From an uncultured Gammaproteobacteria bacterium (GTDB lineage Bacteria; Pseudomonadota; Gammaproteobacteria; Arenicellales; JAANXG01): 36,720 nt of DNA. Below, piece by piece: positions 1-8,557 of this stretch (its first letter is position 1; each line of letters starts with the position of its first letter). The translations under genes and the position numbers were made by a program. Under the pieces are notes generated by a model. The model was not told where the DNA came from and searched no databases. It was given only the letters and a program-made list of their open reading frames with translations. The stretch covers positions 1-36,720 of the forward strand of contig CAMYNX010000009.1 of assembly GCA_947259875.1 (NCBI GenBank), written 5' to 3'.

Positions 1-22
1 AACCGGCTAGCGGCAGTAGATT

Positions 23-50
23 TAAAACGGGAGAGGGATCCTCAGTCCCG
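23..50 (-). terminator. Possible terminator of the histone-like gene
   Basis: Read on the minus strand, CGGGA and TCCCG (5 bp arms, with a GGATCC palindrome in the loop region) are followed by a short TTTT run, 12 nt after the stop codon of the lysine-rich gene. The stem is short, so this is a modest candidate for a Rho-independent terminator. Confidence 0.4.
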
Positions 51-61
51 CTTTCTTACGT

Positions 62-370
62 TTACCTCCTACTTTTTTTTTTAGCTTTCCGTTTAGTCGC
101 CTTCTTCTTCGTGGCCTTCTTCTTCGTGGCCTTCTTCTTCACCTTCTTCTTGGCTTTTTTCTTAGTAGCCTTCTTTTTGGCCTTTTTCTTAGTAGCCTTC
201 TTTTTGGCCTTTTTCTTTGTGGCCTTCTTTTTGGCCTTTTTCTTAGTCGCCTTGCGCTTGGTCGCCTTCTTCTTAGTTGCCTTTTTCTTAGTCGCCTTGC
301 GCTTGGTCGCCTTCTTCTTAGTTGCCTTACGTTTAGTCGCCTTCTTCTTAGCTCGTTTCTTTACTGCCAT
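62..370 (-). CDS. Histone H1-like / AlgP-like lysine-alanine repeat protein
   Basis: A 102-residue protein made almost wholly of Lys, Ala, Thr and Arg in repeats of the KKATKRKA/KKAKKKATK type. Such low-complexity basic proteins resemble eukaryotic histone H1 tails and the C-terminal parts of bacterial AlgP and HctB-type nucleoid proteins. They bind DNA non-specifically and are thought to help compact the chromosome or modulate transcription. No globular domain is visible: the repeat begins at about residue 5 and runs to the C-terminus (KKKSRR). The ATG at 370 is preceded by GGAG at a normal spacing, which supports this start. The underlying DNA is a run of short CTTCTTC/CTTAGT-type repeats, so copy number, and hence length, probably varies between strains. 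The repeat makes a precise family assignment impossible; a nucleoid-associated role is inferred from composition only. Confidence 0.75.
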   Translation of the reverse strand: MAVKKRAKKKATKRKATKKKATKRKATKKKATKKKATKRKATKKKAKKKATKKKAKKKATKKKAKKKATKKKAKKKVKKKATKKKATKKKATKRKAKKKSRR

Positions 371-1044
371 GACGCATCTCCTATCTATTAGGTTAGGAAA
401 ACGAGATTATGCTCACCAACGTGCAATCACCCACGATCTAACGCCCTGAAATCACTAGGAAAATCAGGTCCAGAGCAAGTCGTAGAAAGATGGGAATGGA
501 GGCACGCGAGGTGAATGCGATGACCTAACCGGTGTTGCCACTCGGTTAGCATCATCTTTCTCGTTGTTAAGGTAGCCAATATATTAATATTATCCCGCGT
601 ATAGGTTTCGTGTGCATCCTTACAATATTTTGGCATTCCAAATATGCCAACCAACGCTGACCTTAGCGGTGTCCTTTTAAAACTCCGATTACTACCTATT
701 CGAAGTTATGCGGAAAATATATTCACGTGTATACAAATGTCAAGCAAAAATACAACAAAACAAAATTTATTATTGTTTTTTTACAACATCATTTCTTACC
801 TGCTGCATCGCATTATAAAGTCCACACCAACAAATCAATGCTACTCGTCTTACGCGAACAACTTTATAAACCGTCAGCTTGTCATTGTTTATGCACGGCA
901 ATTCTTAACGAATACGCGAATCACAATACATCTAGACGCATTGTTATTGAACGTATTATCGCTAATGCGTATTGGATTGCATCGCAAAACGGTGGGATCA
1001 ATATCTTAGATCACAACACAAGCCGAGCGTGCAATGTCGCCTGG
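371..1044. other. Intergenic region, AT-rich in its second half, no convincing gene
   Basis: This 674-base stretch lies between the start of the histone-like gene and the stop codon of the norD-like gene. From about 700 to 1010 it is visibly richer in A and T than the neighbouring genes. Open frames exist on the plus strand (for example 727-1074), but they lack a ribosome binding site, show no recognisable motif and run into the end of the norD-like gene. I see no RNA gene, long hairpin or repeat of the 9743-34138 family here. It may contain the promoter of the histone-like gene and decayed or acquired sequence. Confidence 0.5.
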
Positions 1045-3132
1045 TTACGTTGTCAGATGCCGGTATATGTCTGAGACCTTTAGCGGCAATTTTCTTACCT
1101 CGTCGATCACCACGTAATTGACCGCACCATACATTCGTGGCAAATAATCATGGGCCTCGGTGTCAATGGTGATACAGAATGGATGAATGCCCTGATGCTT
1201 GGCTTCAATCAGGGCTTGACGGGTATCCTCAATGCCATATTCTCCACGATAACCGTCATAATCATCGGGTTTACCATCCGATAAGGTAATCAGCAGTTTG
1301 GTCCGGGCCTCGATATCCGCCAGCAAACCACTCAAATGGCGGATGATGACGCCCATACGGGTGTAGTCCTGTGGGCGAATTCCAGCGATTCGACGCTTTA
1401 CCTGGTCGCCGTAGTGCTCGTCAAAACGCTTGATTCGATAAAGCTCACACCGCTTGCGCGTCATGCCCGAGAACCCATAGATTGCATAGCGGTCGCCCAG
1501 TATCTCCAACGCTTCACACAACAAAACCAGCGCTTCCCGTTCAGCATCATTGATCCATCCTTTGGTTGAACCGCTCATATCCACCATGAATATCACTGCC
1601 ATATTACGTTCCAGGTTTCGATGCTTAGTAAACAATCGTTCGGACATCTCCAATCCAACATGCATATCGGCATACGCCTCGACGACCGCATTCAGGTCGA
1701 TGTCATCACCGTAGATCTGTTTCTTGAGAATACGATCCTCGCCGCGCAATGCCTCGAAGGTCTTCCGTAATCCCGATATCAGGCCCGCATAGCGACGCAG
1801 CACCTCGTCCACATAGCACTCCTCACTGGGGTGCAGCTCAATCTCTCGCAACACACACCAATCCTTGCGGTAGTGTTGGCGGCGAAAATCCCACTCGTTG
1901 TACAACCAGGCGCCCTCCTCGTGATATGCACCCTCCCAGACGCTCGCGGGTTGCTGACCCGTACCAGGCGTAGGCTGGTAGGCCCCGTCGCCGGCAGCCA
2001 CCAGGTATTCCTCTGGAATCTCACCAAAGTCTTGCAGAATCGAGCGGGACAGTGCGCGAATTTCCTCAGGCGGCGAGACCGGTCGGCCGTCTACAGTCCA
2101 TTCGATTTGGAGATCGTGCTGTCCATCTTGGGATGGTGGCCAAGTGGCTTGGAATCGAGGCGGTATCGAAGTTTGTTCGGCAGTGACTGAGTCTTCATCT
2201 AACTTGCGGTTTATTTGCCGCAAGCTCTGTTGGAACTTGTGTTTTTCCCGGTGCTGACGGGCACGCATTGCCGCCTCGGCGTTTTCGAGCAGCAATCTAC
2301 CCTGGAAACAAAATGGCGGCGGAAGACGGTCCCCAGTGGGATACAATTGTTGCAACGCGTAAATCGTATCGCGAACCGTTGTTTCTGGTGCCTTTAACCG
2401 GTTCACTGCGTCAGTCCAGCTTAACGGATAACTAATCTCCGCTTGCTCGCGTTGCAGGGTCATCATTTCCCGGTACAAGCCGGGTAGTTCACGTTCAATA
2501 CACGCGTTGAGACGTGCGGTTTCCAGTATATGAAACAAGCGAGCCGCGCGTTCTGGTTCTGCATAGCTGCCACATACATCAGTTAAGCTCGCTAACTCCC
2601 CAGGCACACGAAATGTACCGAACCAGGTTTGCGCCCACAGATGTGAACGTTGAGGCAGGTATAGATGCTCGGTATCTGTGTAGACAACCTCATTTGCCTG
2701 CAGCTTGAGTTCACGGCCTGCGAGTCCCTGCACATAATGCGCTAATATTCCCACCACCTCGTCGAAATTCTGGCCGAACTCTCTCAAGTGGAAATCCCTG
2801 GCGAATTGTTCAACCGCCTGAACGATGGCGCAGCCGGGATACAAACCTTGTTTGTCGTATACATCCATGAATTGGATAATCCATTTCTCGACACCATCAA
2901 GATCCATGAGGCGAAGCGCGTCGGGGGCTTGACTAGCAAATTGATAGCCCATCTCGGAATTGGTCCTAACGATCACGCTGACCCAATGAAGTATGAAGTC
3001 TTGTTGCTGACGGGAGAATTGTGACAAAGCTTGAGCCGGCGCTTCCGCGGTTCGCCGAGTCGACAAGACAGGATCGAGATATTCGTCTAGGTGTGCTTCC
3101 AGTTCATCGAATGTGAGAGAGCGTTTGGACAT
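1045..3132 (-). CDS. NorD/CbbO-type von Willebrand factor A domain protein
   Basis: About 695 residues from the ATG at 3132; an in-frame TTG at 3156 is a weaker alternative, and neither has a clear ribosome binding site. The C-terminal third is a VWA domain with an intact metal-ion-dependent adhesion site: DMSGS near residue 517, a Thr in the YTRMG segment and the SDGKPDD loop. The long N-terminal part is the poorly characterised region shared by NorD and CbbO. Proteins of this family work with a MoxR-class AAA+ ATPase to insert metals into, or reactivate, a client enzyme such as nitric oxide reductase or RuBisCO. The ATPase partner is encoded just upstream on the same strand with a 115-base gap, so the two are probably co-transcribed. 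No nor or cbb structural gene is adjacent, so the client is unknown and I give no symbol. Confidence 0.85.
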   Translation of the reverse strand: MSKRSLTFDELEAHLDEYLDPVLSTRRTAEAPAQALSQFSRQQQDFILHWVSVIVRTNSEMGYQFASQAPDALRLMDLDGVEKWIIQFMDVYDKQGLYPGCAIVQAVEQFARDFHLREFGQNFDEVVGILAHYVQGLAGRELKLQANEVVYTDTEHLYLPQRSHLWAQTWFGTFRVPGELASLTDVCGSYAEPERAARLFHILETARLNACIERELPGLYREMMTLQREQAEISYPLSWTDAVNRLKAPETTVRDTIYALQQLYPTGDRLPPPFCFQGRLLLENAEAAMRARQHREKHKFQQSLRQINRKLDEDSVTAEQTSIPPRFQATWPPSQDGQHDLQIEWTVDGRPVSPPEEIRALSRSILQDFGEIPEEYLVAAGDGAYQPTPGTGQQPASVWEGAYHEEGAWLYNEWDFRRQHYRKDWCVLREIELHPSEECYVDEVLRRYAGLISGLRKTFEALRGEDRILKKQIYGDDIDLNAVVEAYADMHVGLEMSERLFTKHRNLERNMAVIFMVDMSGSTKGWINDAEREALVLLCEALEILGDRYAIYGFSGMTRKRCELYRIKRFDEHYGDQVKRRIAGIRPQDYTRMGVIIRHLSGLLADIEARTKLLITLSDGKPDDYDGYRGEYGIEDTRQALIEAKHQGIHPFCITIDTEAHDYLPRMYGAVNYVVIDEVRKLPLKVSDIYRHLTT

Positions 3133-3247
3133 ATTGGGTTGGTCTGATAACTGCAATGTGGAACGTGCAACATTCGAATAATCAACAAATTTCCGGCGGC
3201 GGGCACGTATGTCCTCGAGACTTCCCGGTGTTTGACTGTGTGCCTGT

Positions 3248-4060
3248 TTAAAACAAGGAAGCCGAAAGTTCGTTCATCGCCGACAACATTTCTGGATCAT
3301 CGGAAAGCGCCTCGGACACCGCACCCCGACAAGCAGTGGCGGGATCAATCCCGGAGACAATAAGTTTCGCGGCATGCACTAATAATCGCGTGCTCGCTCC
3401 TTCGTCTAACCCGCTGCCTTTTAAATTGCGCGTCATACGTGCGTACTTCACCAACTTGTCAGCTCTCTCTTCATCCAATCCCGATTCGTTCTTCACGATG
3501 GTCCGCTCCAATTCTGCCGGCGGATAATCGAATTCTATGGCCACAAATCGCTGCCGAGTACTGTGCTTGAGATCCTTGAGGACGCTCTGATATCCGGGGT
3601 TGTATGAGATCCCCAGGCAAAATTCCGGCGGCGCCTGCAACAATTCACCGGTCTTCTCCATTGGCAGTACTCGTCTGTCGTCTGCGAGCGGATGAATAAC
3701 CACCGTCGTGTCCTTGCGGGCCTCGACGATCTCATCCAGGTAACAAATACCCCCAACTCGCACCGCGTGGGCCAGGGGGCCGTCCACCCAGCGGGTCTCG
3801 CCACCGATGATCAAATATCTCCCAACCAAGTCGGAGGCGGTAAGATCGTCATGGCAGGATACTGTGATCAACGGTCGGCGCAGCCGCCACGCCATGTGCT
3901 CCATGAACCGTGTCTTGCCGCAGCCGGTCGGGCCCTTTAACAAGATTGGAATCTGATTAGTATACGCGGCTTCAAACAACCCGATTTCTTTGCCCTGCGG
4001 TTCATAGTAGGGCTGCTCGGTTACGAAGTACTCTTGTGTCTTAAAGGCCTGGGTTTCCAC
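3248..4060 (-). CDS. NorQ/CbbQ-type MoxR-family AAA+ ATPase
   Basis: A 270-residue AAA+ ATPase, the usual length of the CbbQ/NorQ family. Walker A is GPTGCGKT near residue 43; Walker B is CYLDEIVEA near residue 106. The C-terminal CbbQ-type region follows. These ATPases form hexameric rings that remodel a client metalloenzyme together with a VWA partner (CbbO/NorD), here the next gene downstream. The start is GTG at 4060; no better ATG precedes the conserved N-terminal region. The gene is divergent from qmoA with a 288-base shared upstream region, so common regulation with the sulfur operon is possible but not shown. Whether the client is nitric oxide reductase, RuBisCO or another enzyme cannot be told from this window. 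Confidence 0.88.
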   Translation of the reverse strand: METQAFKTQEYFVTEQPYYEPQGKEIGLFEAAYTNQIPILLKGPTGCGKTRFMEHMAWRLRRPLITVSCHDDLTASDLVGRYLIIGGETRWVDGPLAHAVRVGGICYLDEIVEARKDTTVVIHPLADDRRVLPMEKTGELLQAPPEFCLGISYNPGYQSVLKDLKHSTRQRFVAIEFDYPPAELERTIVKNESGLDEERADKLVKYARMTRNLKGSGLDEGASTRLLVHAAKLIVSGIDPATACRGAVSEALSDDPEMLSAMNELSASLF

Positions 4061-4248
4061 TGTTCCACTTGCGATCTAGGTTGTTGAGTAGCGAACGTTG
4101 TGACATGGTAGCAACTTAGAGGGTGCGAGTGGAAAACGGAAACGAAATGTCAAAGCGAATTTTCGTTTTCATAGGGACCATACACCTACTCTATCACTTC
4201 ATACGAAAATTGTATCTGCGTGTAACGGCCTTACATAGCGACAGCTAA

Positions 4249-4276
4249 GCGGAACACATATATTATGCGGTTCCGC
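4249..4276. promoter_or_regulatory. Inverted repeat upstream of qmoA
   Basis: GCGGAAC (4249-4255) and GTTCCGC (4270-4276) form a perfect 7-bp inverted repeat with an AT-rich 14-base spacer, in the divergent region between the norQ-like gene and qmoA and 72 bases before the qmoA start. It could be an operator for a dimeric regulator or a hairpin in the qmoA leader. This is a sequence observation with no proven role. Confidence 0.3.
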
Positions 4277-4348
4277 CACGGCGACGTGATCGTCGCACGC
4301 TGCGGATCTTGAGCAACGAGATCAAATGCCTACCGGAGGACGTAATCC

Positions 4349-5641
4349 ATGACCGATGTGGTCGCAACCAATGAAACGATCTTGGTAGTAGGAGGCGGTA
4401 TCAGTGGCATGACTGCCGCGCTGGAAGCAGCAGAGTGCGGTAAACAGGTGGTACTGGTTGAGAAAAACCCCTCCGTTGGTGGACGGATAGCGCAGCTGTA
4501 TAAGTATTTTCCCAAGCTCTGCCGGCCAAGCTGTGGCCAGGAAATTAATCTGCGCCGGCTCAAAGTCAACAAGAGAATTCGACTTTTGACGATGGCCGAA
4601 GTTACTAACGTTGACGGCGCGGCGGGTGACTATGACGTCTCCATTACTATTCACCCCCGCTATGTAAACGAAAATTGCACGGCTTGTGGTGCCTGTGCCG
4701 AAGCGGTAACCGCGGAGATCGACGATCCATTCAATTACAACATGAAAACGATCAAAGCGGCCTATTTACCCTACAACATGGCTTATCCGCAGCGCTATGT
4801 GATTGATCCGTCAATCGTGGGCAGCGAAGACGCGAACAAGGCAAAAGCCGCTTGCAAGTACGACGCGATCGATCTCGACATGCAAGAGCAGACGATCGAA
4901 ATCAAAGTGGGCGCCGTGATTTGGGCCACCGGTTGGCGGCCCTATGATGCAGCCAAGATTCAACCTTATGGATACGATCGGTATCCCAATGTGATCACCA
5001 GCGTCGAATTCGAGCGCATGATGGATCCCTTCGGTCCCACCGGCGGCAAGTTATTGCGTCCTTCCGACGCTAAGGAGGCCAAGAGCATTGCCTTCATCCA
5101 GTGCGCCGGTTCACGAGACCGAAACCACCTGACGCATTGCTCGCGCATCTGCTGTATGGCCTCGCTAAAGCAGTCAACGTATATTGGTGAACAATACGGC
5201 GATGACGCTGATGCCAAAGCCACCATTTATTACATCGACATCCGCGCCATCGACCGGTTTGAGGACTTCTATAAGAAAGTCCAGGCGGATGAAAAAGTCC
5301 ATTTTATAAAGTCCAAGGTGGCTAACATCACCGAGAATCGAGATACCGGTGATGTTGTGCTGCATGGTGTCGACACCGAGGGTTATCACCGCTACGACAA
5401 TACCCACGATCTGTGTGTGCTGGCAATCGGCATGGAACCCAGCGTGAGAGCAGACCAGATCGCCGATAACGTTTCCGCCGATGCCAGTGGTTTTATTCAA
5501 ATGAATGGGGCCGGTGGGGCTATATTCGGCGCGGGCTGCGCCACTAATGCCTTGGACGTCAACCGAGCAGTGCAGAGCGCGACCGCGGCGACGCTACGCG
5601 CCATCCAAGTCGTCAATCGTGTATCGAGCGCGGAGGCCTGA
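4349..5641 (+). CDS. qmoA: Quinone-interacting membrane-bound oxidoreductase complex subunit A
   Basis: A 430-residue HdrA-like flavoprotein. The FAD-binding GGGISGMTAALEA motif starts near residue 15. The segment around LCRPSCGQEIN (near residue 52) is characteristic of QmoA, and CTACGAC near residue 110 and CSRICC near residue 265 supply cysteines of the HdrA type. QmoA is the flavin subunit of the complex that passes electrons between APS reductase (AprAB) and the quinone pool: towards APS in sulfate reducers, and away from it in sulfur oxidisers. GGAGGA eight bases before the ATG fixes the start. It heads a tight operon with qmoB, hdrC and hdrB. It shares architecture with the FAD part of qmoB, so the two are paralogues. 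No aprAB lies in the window. Confidence 0.92.
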   Translation: MTDVVATNETILVVGGGISGMTAALEAAECGKQVVLVEKNPSVGGRIAQLYKYFPKLCRPSCGQEINLRRLKVNKRIRLLTMAEVTNVDGAAGDYDVSITIHPRYVNENCTACGACAEAVTAEIDDPFNYNMKTIKAAYLPYNMAYPQRYVIDPSIVGSEDANKAKAACKYDAIDLDMQEQTIEIKVGAVIWATGWRPYDAAKIQPYGYDRYPNVITSVEFERMMDPFGPTGGKLLRPSDAKEAKSIAFIQCAGSRDRNHLTHCSRICCMASLKQSTYIGEQYGDDADAKATIYYIDIRAIDRFEDFYKKVQADEKVHFIKSKVANITENRDTGDVVLHGVDTEGYHRYDNTHDLCVLAIGMEPSVRADQIADNVSADASGFIQMNGAGGAIFGAGCATNALDVNRAVQSATAATLRAIQVVNRVSSAEA

Positions 5642-5645
5642 AAAA

Positions 5646-7907
5646 ATGTCTGAAAACAAGACCGCGGCGTATGTATGTAAGGGTTGTGGTATCGGCGACC
5701 GCTTGGATACCGATCAACTGGCTAAGATCGCGGAGAGCGAAGGTAAATGCTCCCTCGTTCGCCAGCACGATTTCTTATGCAATGCAGACGGCGTCAACAC
5801 CATCCGCAATGATATCGAAGGCGAAGGCGTCACCCATGTGGTGATTGCAGCCTGCTCACGTCGTGCCAAGACCGACGCGTTTGGATTTGATGACGTGGCT
5901 CTCGGGCGCGCAAATCTGCGAGAGGGAGTCATCTGGGTACGTCCCGATGCCGAAGAGGCCAGAGAAACCACCCAGGAAATGGCCGATGATTATCTGCGCA
6001 TGGCTTGCGCGGAGATCCAGTACATGAAACAACCCGCGGCCAATCAGAATGCGGGCACCAACAAAAACATCCTGGTCGTGGGCGGCGGTGTCAGCGGTAT
6101 GACCGCAGCGCTCGAGGCATCCAAGGCCGGATACGGGGTATTGCTGGTCGAAAAGACCGGTCAACTCGGCGGCTGGGCGGCAAAGCTATACAAACGCGTG
6201 CCCGATCGCGAGCCGTTTGCTGACCCACAAGACACTGGCGCGAGCGATCTAATAAAGTCCGTGGAACACGACAAGAACATCACCGTGTTCGTGAATAGCT
6301 CGATTACCCGAACCAGCGGTGCCCCCGGGCAGTTCAGTATTGATATCAGCGCCGAAAGTGGTGAGACGGTGACCGAAAACGTGGGCAGTATTATCCAGGC
6401 GAGTGGTTTTTCCAATTACGATGCCAACCAGTTGCCCGAGCTAGGCTACGGGAAGAGCCCGGATGTGGTCGATCAAGCGGAGCTCGAGCAATTAGCAAAA
6501 CAGGCCGCGGACGGTCCCATCAAGCGGCCGTCGGACGGTAAGGAAGTCGAGAGTGTCGTCTTCGTTCAATGCGCGGGGCAGCGTAGCGACAAACAGGGCC
6601 ACCTCCCCTATTGTTCCGGCCATTGCTGCAATACCAGCATTAAACAAGCGATGTATTTCAAGGACTCAAACCCCAACGTCGATACGATGGTGATGTACGA
6701 TGATCTGCGCACCCCGGGTAATGGCGAGGACTTTTATCGTTCGGCGCAAAGAAAGGGGGTAAGCTTCACCAAGGGTAAGACGCACCAGGTCAATCCCGTA
6801 AATGGCCAGTTGGAAGTCAAGTTCCACGATATGATCCTTGGTGAAGATGCGGTGGCAAAAGCGGACTTGGTGGTGTTGGCGACCGGTCAAGTCGCCAATT
6901 CGGGTGTCGACATCGAGCAAGCGACAACACTGGAGGTTGAGGATGAAGACGGACAGTCTGAGGCGACCGCTGAGGCCGACACCAGCGAGGTTCAAGTCCC
7001 GGTGGAATCCATACTCAACCTCACTTACCGTCAGGGTGTTGACTTGCCCCATCTGCGCCATGGGTTTAGCGACTCTCATTTCATATGTTTTCCTTATGAA
7101 ACTCAGCGTAGCGGCATCTATACCTGCGGTCCGGTACGGCGGCCAATGGACATTGTGCAAACGATGGAAGATGCCACCGGCGCCGCTCTCAAAGCAATTC
7201 AAGCGGTGGAGAACGCAACGTTGGGACGCGCTGCTCACCCACGCTCCGGTGACTTGAGTTTCCCAAGCTTCCGCCGCGAGGGTTGTACCCAATGCAAGCG
7301 GTGCACGGTGGAATGCCCATTCGGCGCCATCGATGAAGACGAACAACGTTATCCGGTATTCAATGAGTCTCGATGCCGACGGTGCGGAACCTGCATGGGG
7401 GCGTGTCCAGTACGGGTGATTTCATTCGAGAATTATTCCGTCGACACCGTTGGACAACAGATCAAGACCGTGGATATGCCCGATGAGTTCGATGAAAAGC
7501 CGCGCATTCTGGTGCTGGCCTGCGAGAACGATGCCTACCCGGCTCTGGATATGGCGGCCCAACAGGGCCTGGAGTACAGTGCATTTGTTCGCATCGTGCC
7601 GGTGCGCTGTCTCGGCTCGGTAAACACCATCTGGGTCACCGATGCCCTGAACAGCGGTTATGACGGCGTCATGTTAATGGGGTGTAAAAAGGGTGACGAC
7701 TACCAGTGCCATTTTGTGAAGGGCTCGGAACTGGCGCATTATCGGATGAGCAAGATCGACGACACATTGCAGCAACTACAGCTGGAGCCCGAGCGCGTGC
7801 AGACGTACGAAGTGGAAATCACCGACATCCAAAGATTGCCGACACTCATAAACGAGTACGTGGCCAAGATCGATGAAATCGGAATGAACCCGTTCAAGGG
7901 CTTTTGA
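5646..7907 (+). CDS. qmoB: Quinone-interacting oxidoreductase complex subunit B (HdrA-ferredoxin-MvhD fusion)
   Basis: About 753 residues from the ATG at 5646, four bases after the qmoA stop and preceded by GGAGG that lies inside the last qmoA codons; longer open-frame starts overlap qmoA and are unlikely. Domains in order: an N-terminal HdrA-type region with VCKGCGIGD near residue 10; an FAD domain with GGGVSGMTAALEA near 145; an HdrA-like cysteine cluster (CSGHCC) near 325; two [4Fe-4S] ferredoxin motifs, CTQCKRCTVECP near 547 and CRRCGTCMGACP near 577; and an MvhD-type [2Fe-2S] domain from about 620, with Cys residues in VRCLGS and MGCKKGDDYQC. This is the standard QmoB layout. An acidic, low-complexity stretch near residues 435-455 (EVEDEDGQSEATAEAD) is probably a flexible linker. 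It should relay electrons between QmoA and HdrCB. Confidence 0.92.
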   Translation: MSENKTAAYVCKGCGIGDRLDTDQLAKIAESEGKCSLVRQHDFLCNADGVNTIRNDIEGEGVTHVVIAACSRRAKTDAFGFDDVALGRANLREGVIWVRPDAEEARETTQEMADDYLRMACAEIQYMKQPAANQNAGTNKNILVVGGGVSGMTAALEASKAGYGVLLVEKTGQLGGWAAKLYKRVPDREPFADPQDTGASDLIKSVEHDKNITVFVNSSITRTSGAPGQFSIDISAESGETVTENVGSIIQASGFSNYDANQLPELGYGKSPDVVDQAELEQLAKQAADGPIKRPSDGKEVESVVFVQCAGQRSDKQGHLPYCSGHCCNTSIKQAMYFKDSNPNVDTMVMYDDLRTPGNGEDFYRSAQRKGVSFTKGKTHQVNPVNGQLEVKFHDMILGEDAVAKADLVVLATGQVANSGVDIEQATTLEVEDEDGQSEATAEADTSEVQVPVESILNLTYRQGVDLPHLRHGFSDSHFICFPYETQRSGIYTCGPVRRPMDIVQTMEDATGAALKAIQAVENATLGRAAHPRSGDLSFPSFRREGCTQCKRCTVECPFGAIDEDEQRYPVFNESRCRRCGTCMGACPVRVISFENYSVDTVGQQIKTVDMPDEFDEKPRILVLACENDAYPALDMAAQQGLEYSAFVRIVPVRCLGSVNTIWVTDALNSGYDGVMLMGCKKGDDYQCHFVKGSELAHYRMSKIDDTLQQLQLEPERVQTYEVEITDIQRLPTLINEYVAKIDEIGMNPFKGF

Positions 7908-7921
7908 GCAGGAGGAATGTA

Positions 7922-8545
7922 ATGAGTGACGTCAACACCGCCATGGTCCAGAAATATCGTAACGATTTTCTCAAAGAAGTCGAAGAAAACGTTGAAGAAG
8001 GCCATTGGGTAAAGATGTGTATGCAGTGCGGTGTGTGTTCAGGCTCCTGCCCATTCGGACCCGACTGGGATCACCCACCCCAAGAGATATTCATGATGAT
8101 CCGGGCCGGTAAACGTGATGAGGTTTTGACTACCGAGTCGATGTGGATGTGCACTTCTTGCTACAACTGTATCGTCCGTTGTCCGCGAGAACTGCCGATA
8201 ACCCATATCATGCATGGGCTGGCTAACTATGCCCACCGCCTGGGTATTGCGCCGAAGATGAATCCGACGCGCCGCTTTTCAAAAATATTTTGGAACAATA
8301 TCGCCAAGACCGGGCGCGTCAACGAATTGGCGCTGTCGCTGAAGTTATACTTCATGGATGGCTTCATGAGCGGTATCAAGAACGCGCTGGCGATGGCGGG
8401 CGTTGGTATCGGCATGCTCAAGACAAAACGACTAAATCCGTTCGCGCTCATTAACCATAAAGGCGTGAAGAATCCCAAAGAGCTTCATGTGCTACTGAAG
8501 AAGGCTCGAGAGATTGAAGATCGGCGCAAGGGCATAGCCAGGTAA
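7922..8545 (+). CDS. hdrC: HdrC-like iron-sulfur subunit of the Qmo complex
   Basis: A 207-residue protein with two complete [4Fe-4S] motifs: CMQCGVCSGSCP near residue 33 and CTSCYNCIVRCP near residue 77. AGGAGG lies at a normal spacing from the ATG at 7922, 14 bases after the qmoB stop. In the classical QmoC subunit an HdrC-like domain is fused to a membrane-bound haem b domain. Here the protein ends without any hydrophobic span long enough to cross a membrane, so it is the stand-alone soluble HdrC form. Together with HdrB downstream it replaces QmoC, an arrangement described for Gram-positive sulfate reducers and some sulfur oxidisers. Its likely role is to wire QmoB to the HdrB subunit. 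The symbol follows the family and not a proven heterodisulfide reductase activity. Confidence 0.88.
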   Translation: MSDVNTAMVQKYRNDFLKEVEENVEEGHWVKMCMQCGVCSGSCPFGPDWDHPPQEIFMMIRAGKRDEVLTTESMWMCTSCYNCIVRCPRELPITHIMHGLANYAHRLGIAPKMNPTRRFSKIFWNNIAKTGRVNELALSLKLYFMDGFMSGIKNALAMAGVGIGMLKTKRLNPFALINHKGVKNPKELHVLLKKAREIEDRRKGIAR

Positions 8546-8557
8546 CGGGAGTTCGTC

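Noticed and set aside
111-449. Phenylalanine/leucine-rich 'membrane protein' opposite the histone-like gene
   Set aside because: It is the complement of Lys codons (AAG/AAA read as CTT/TTT) and has no start signal; the Lys-rich strand has a good ribosome binding site.
727-1074. 115-residue open frame in the AT-rich stretch
   Set aside because: No ribosome binding site, no motif, atypical composition, and it runs into the end of the norD-like gene on the other strand.
5505-5645. N-terminal extension of QmoB
   Set aside because: It overlaps qmoA in another frame; the ATG at 5646 has a well-placed GGAGG and matches the QmoB N-terminus.
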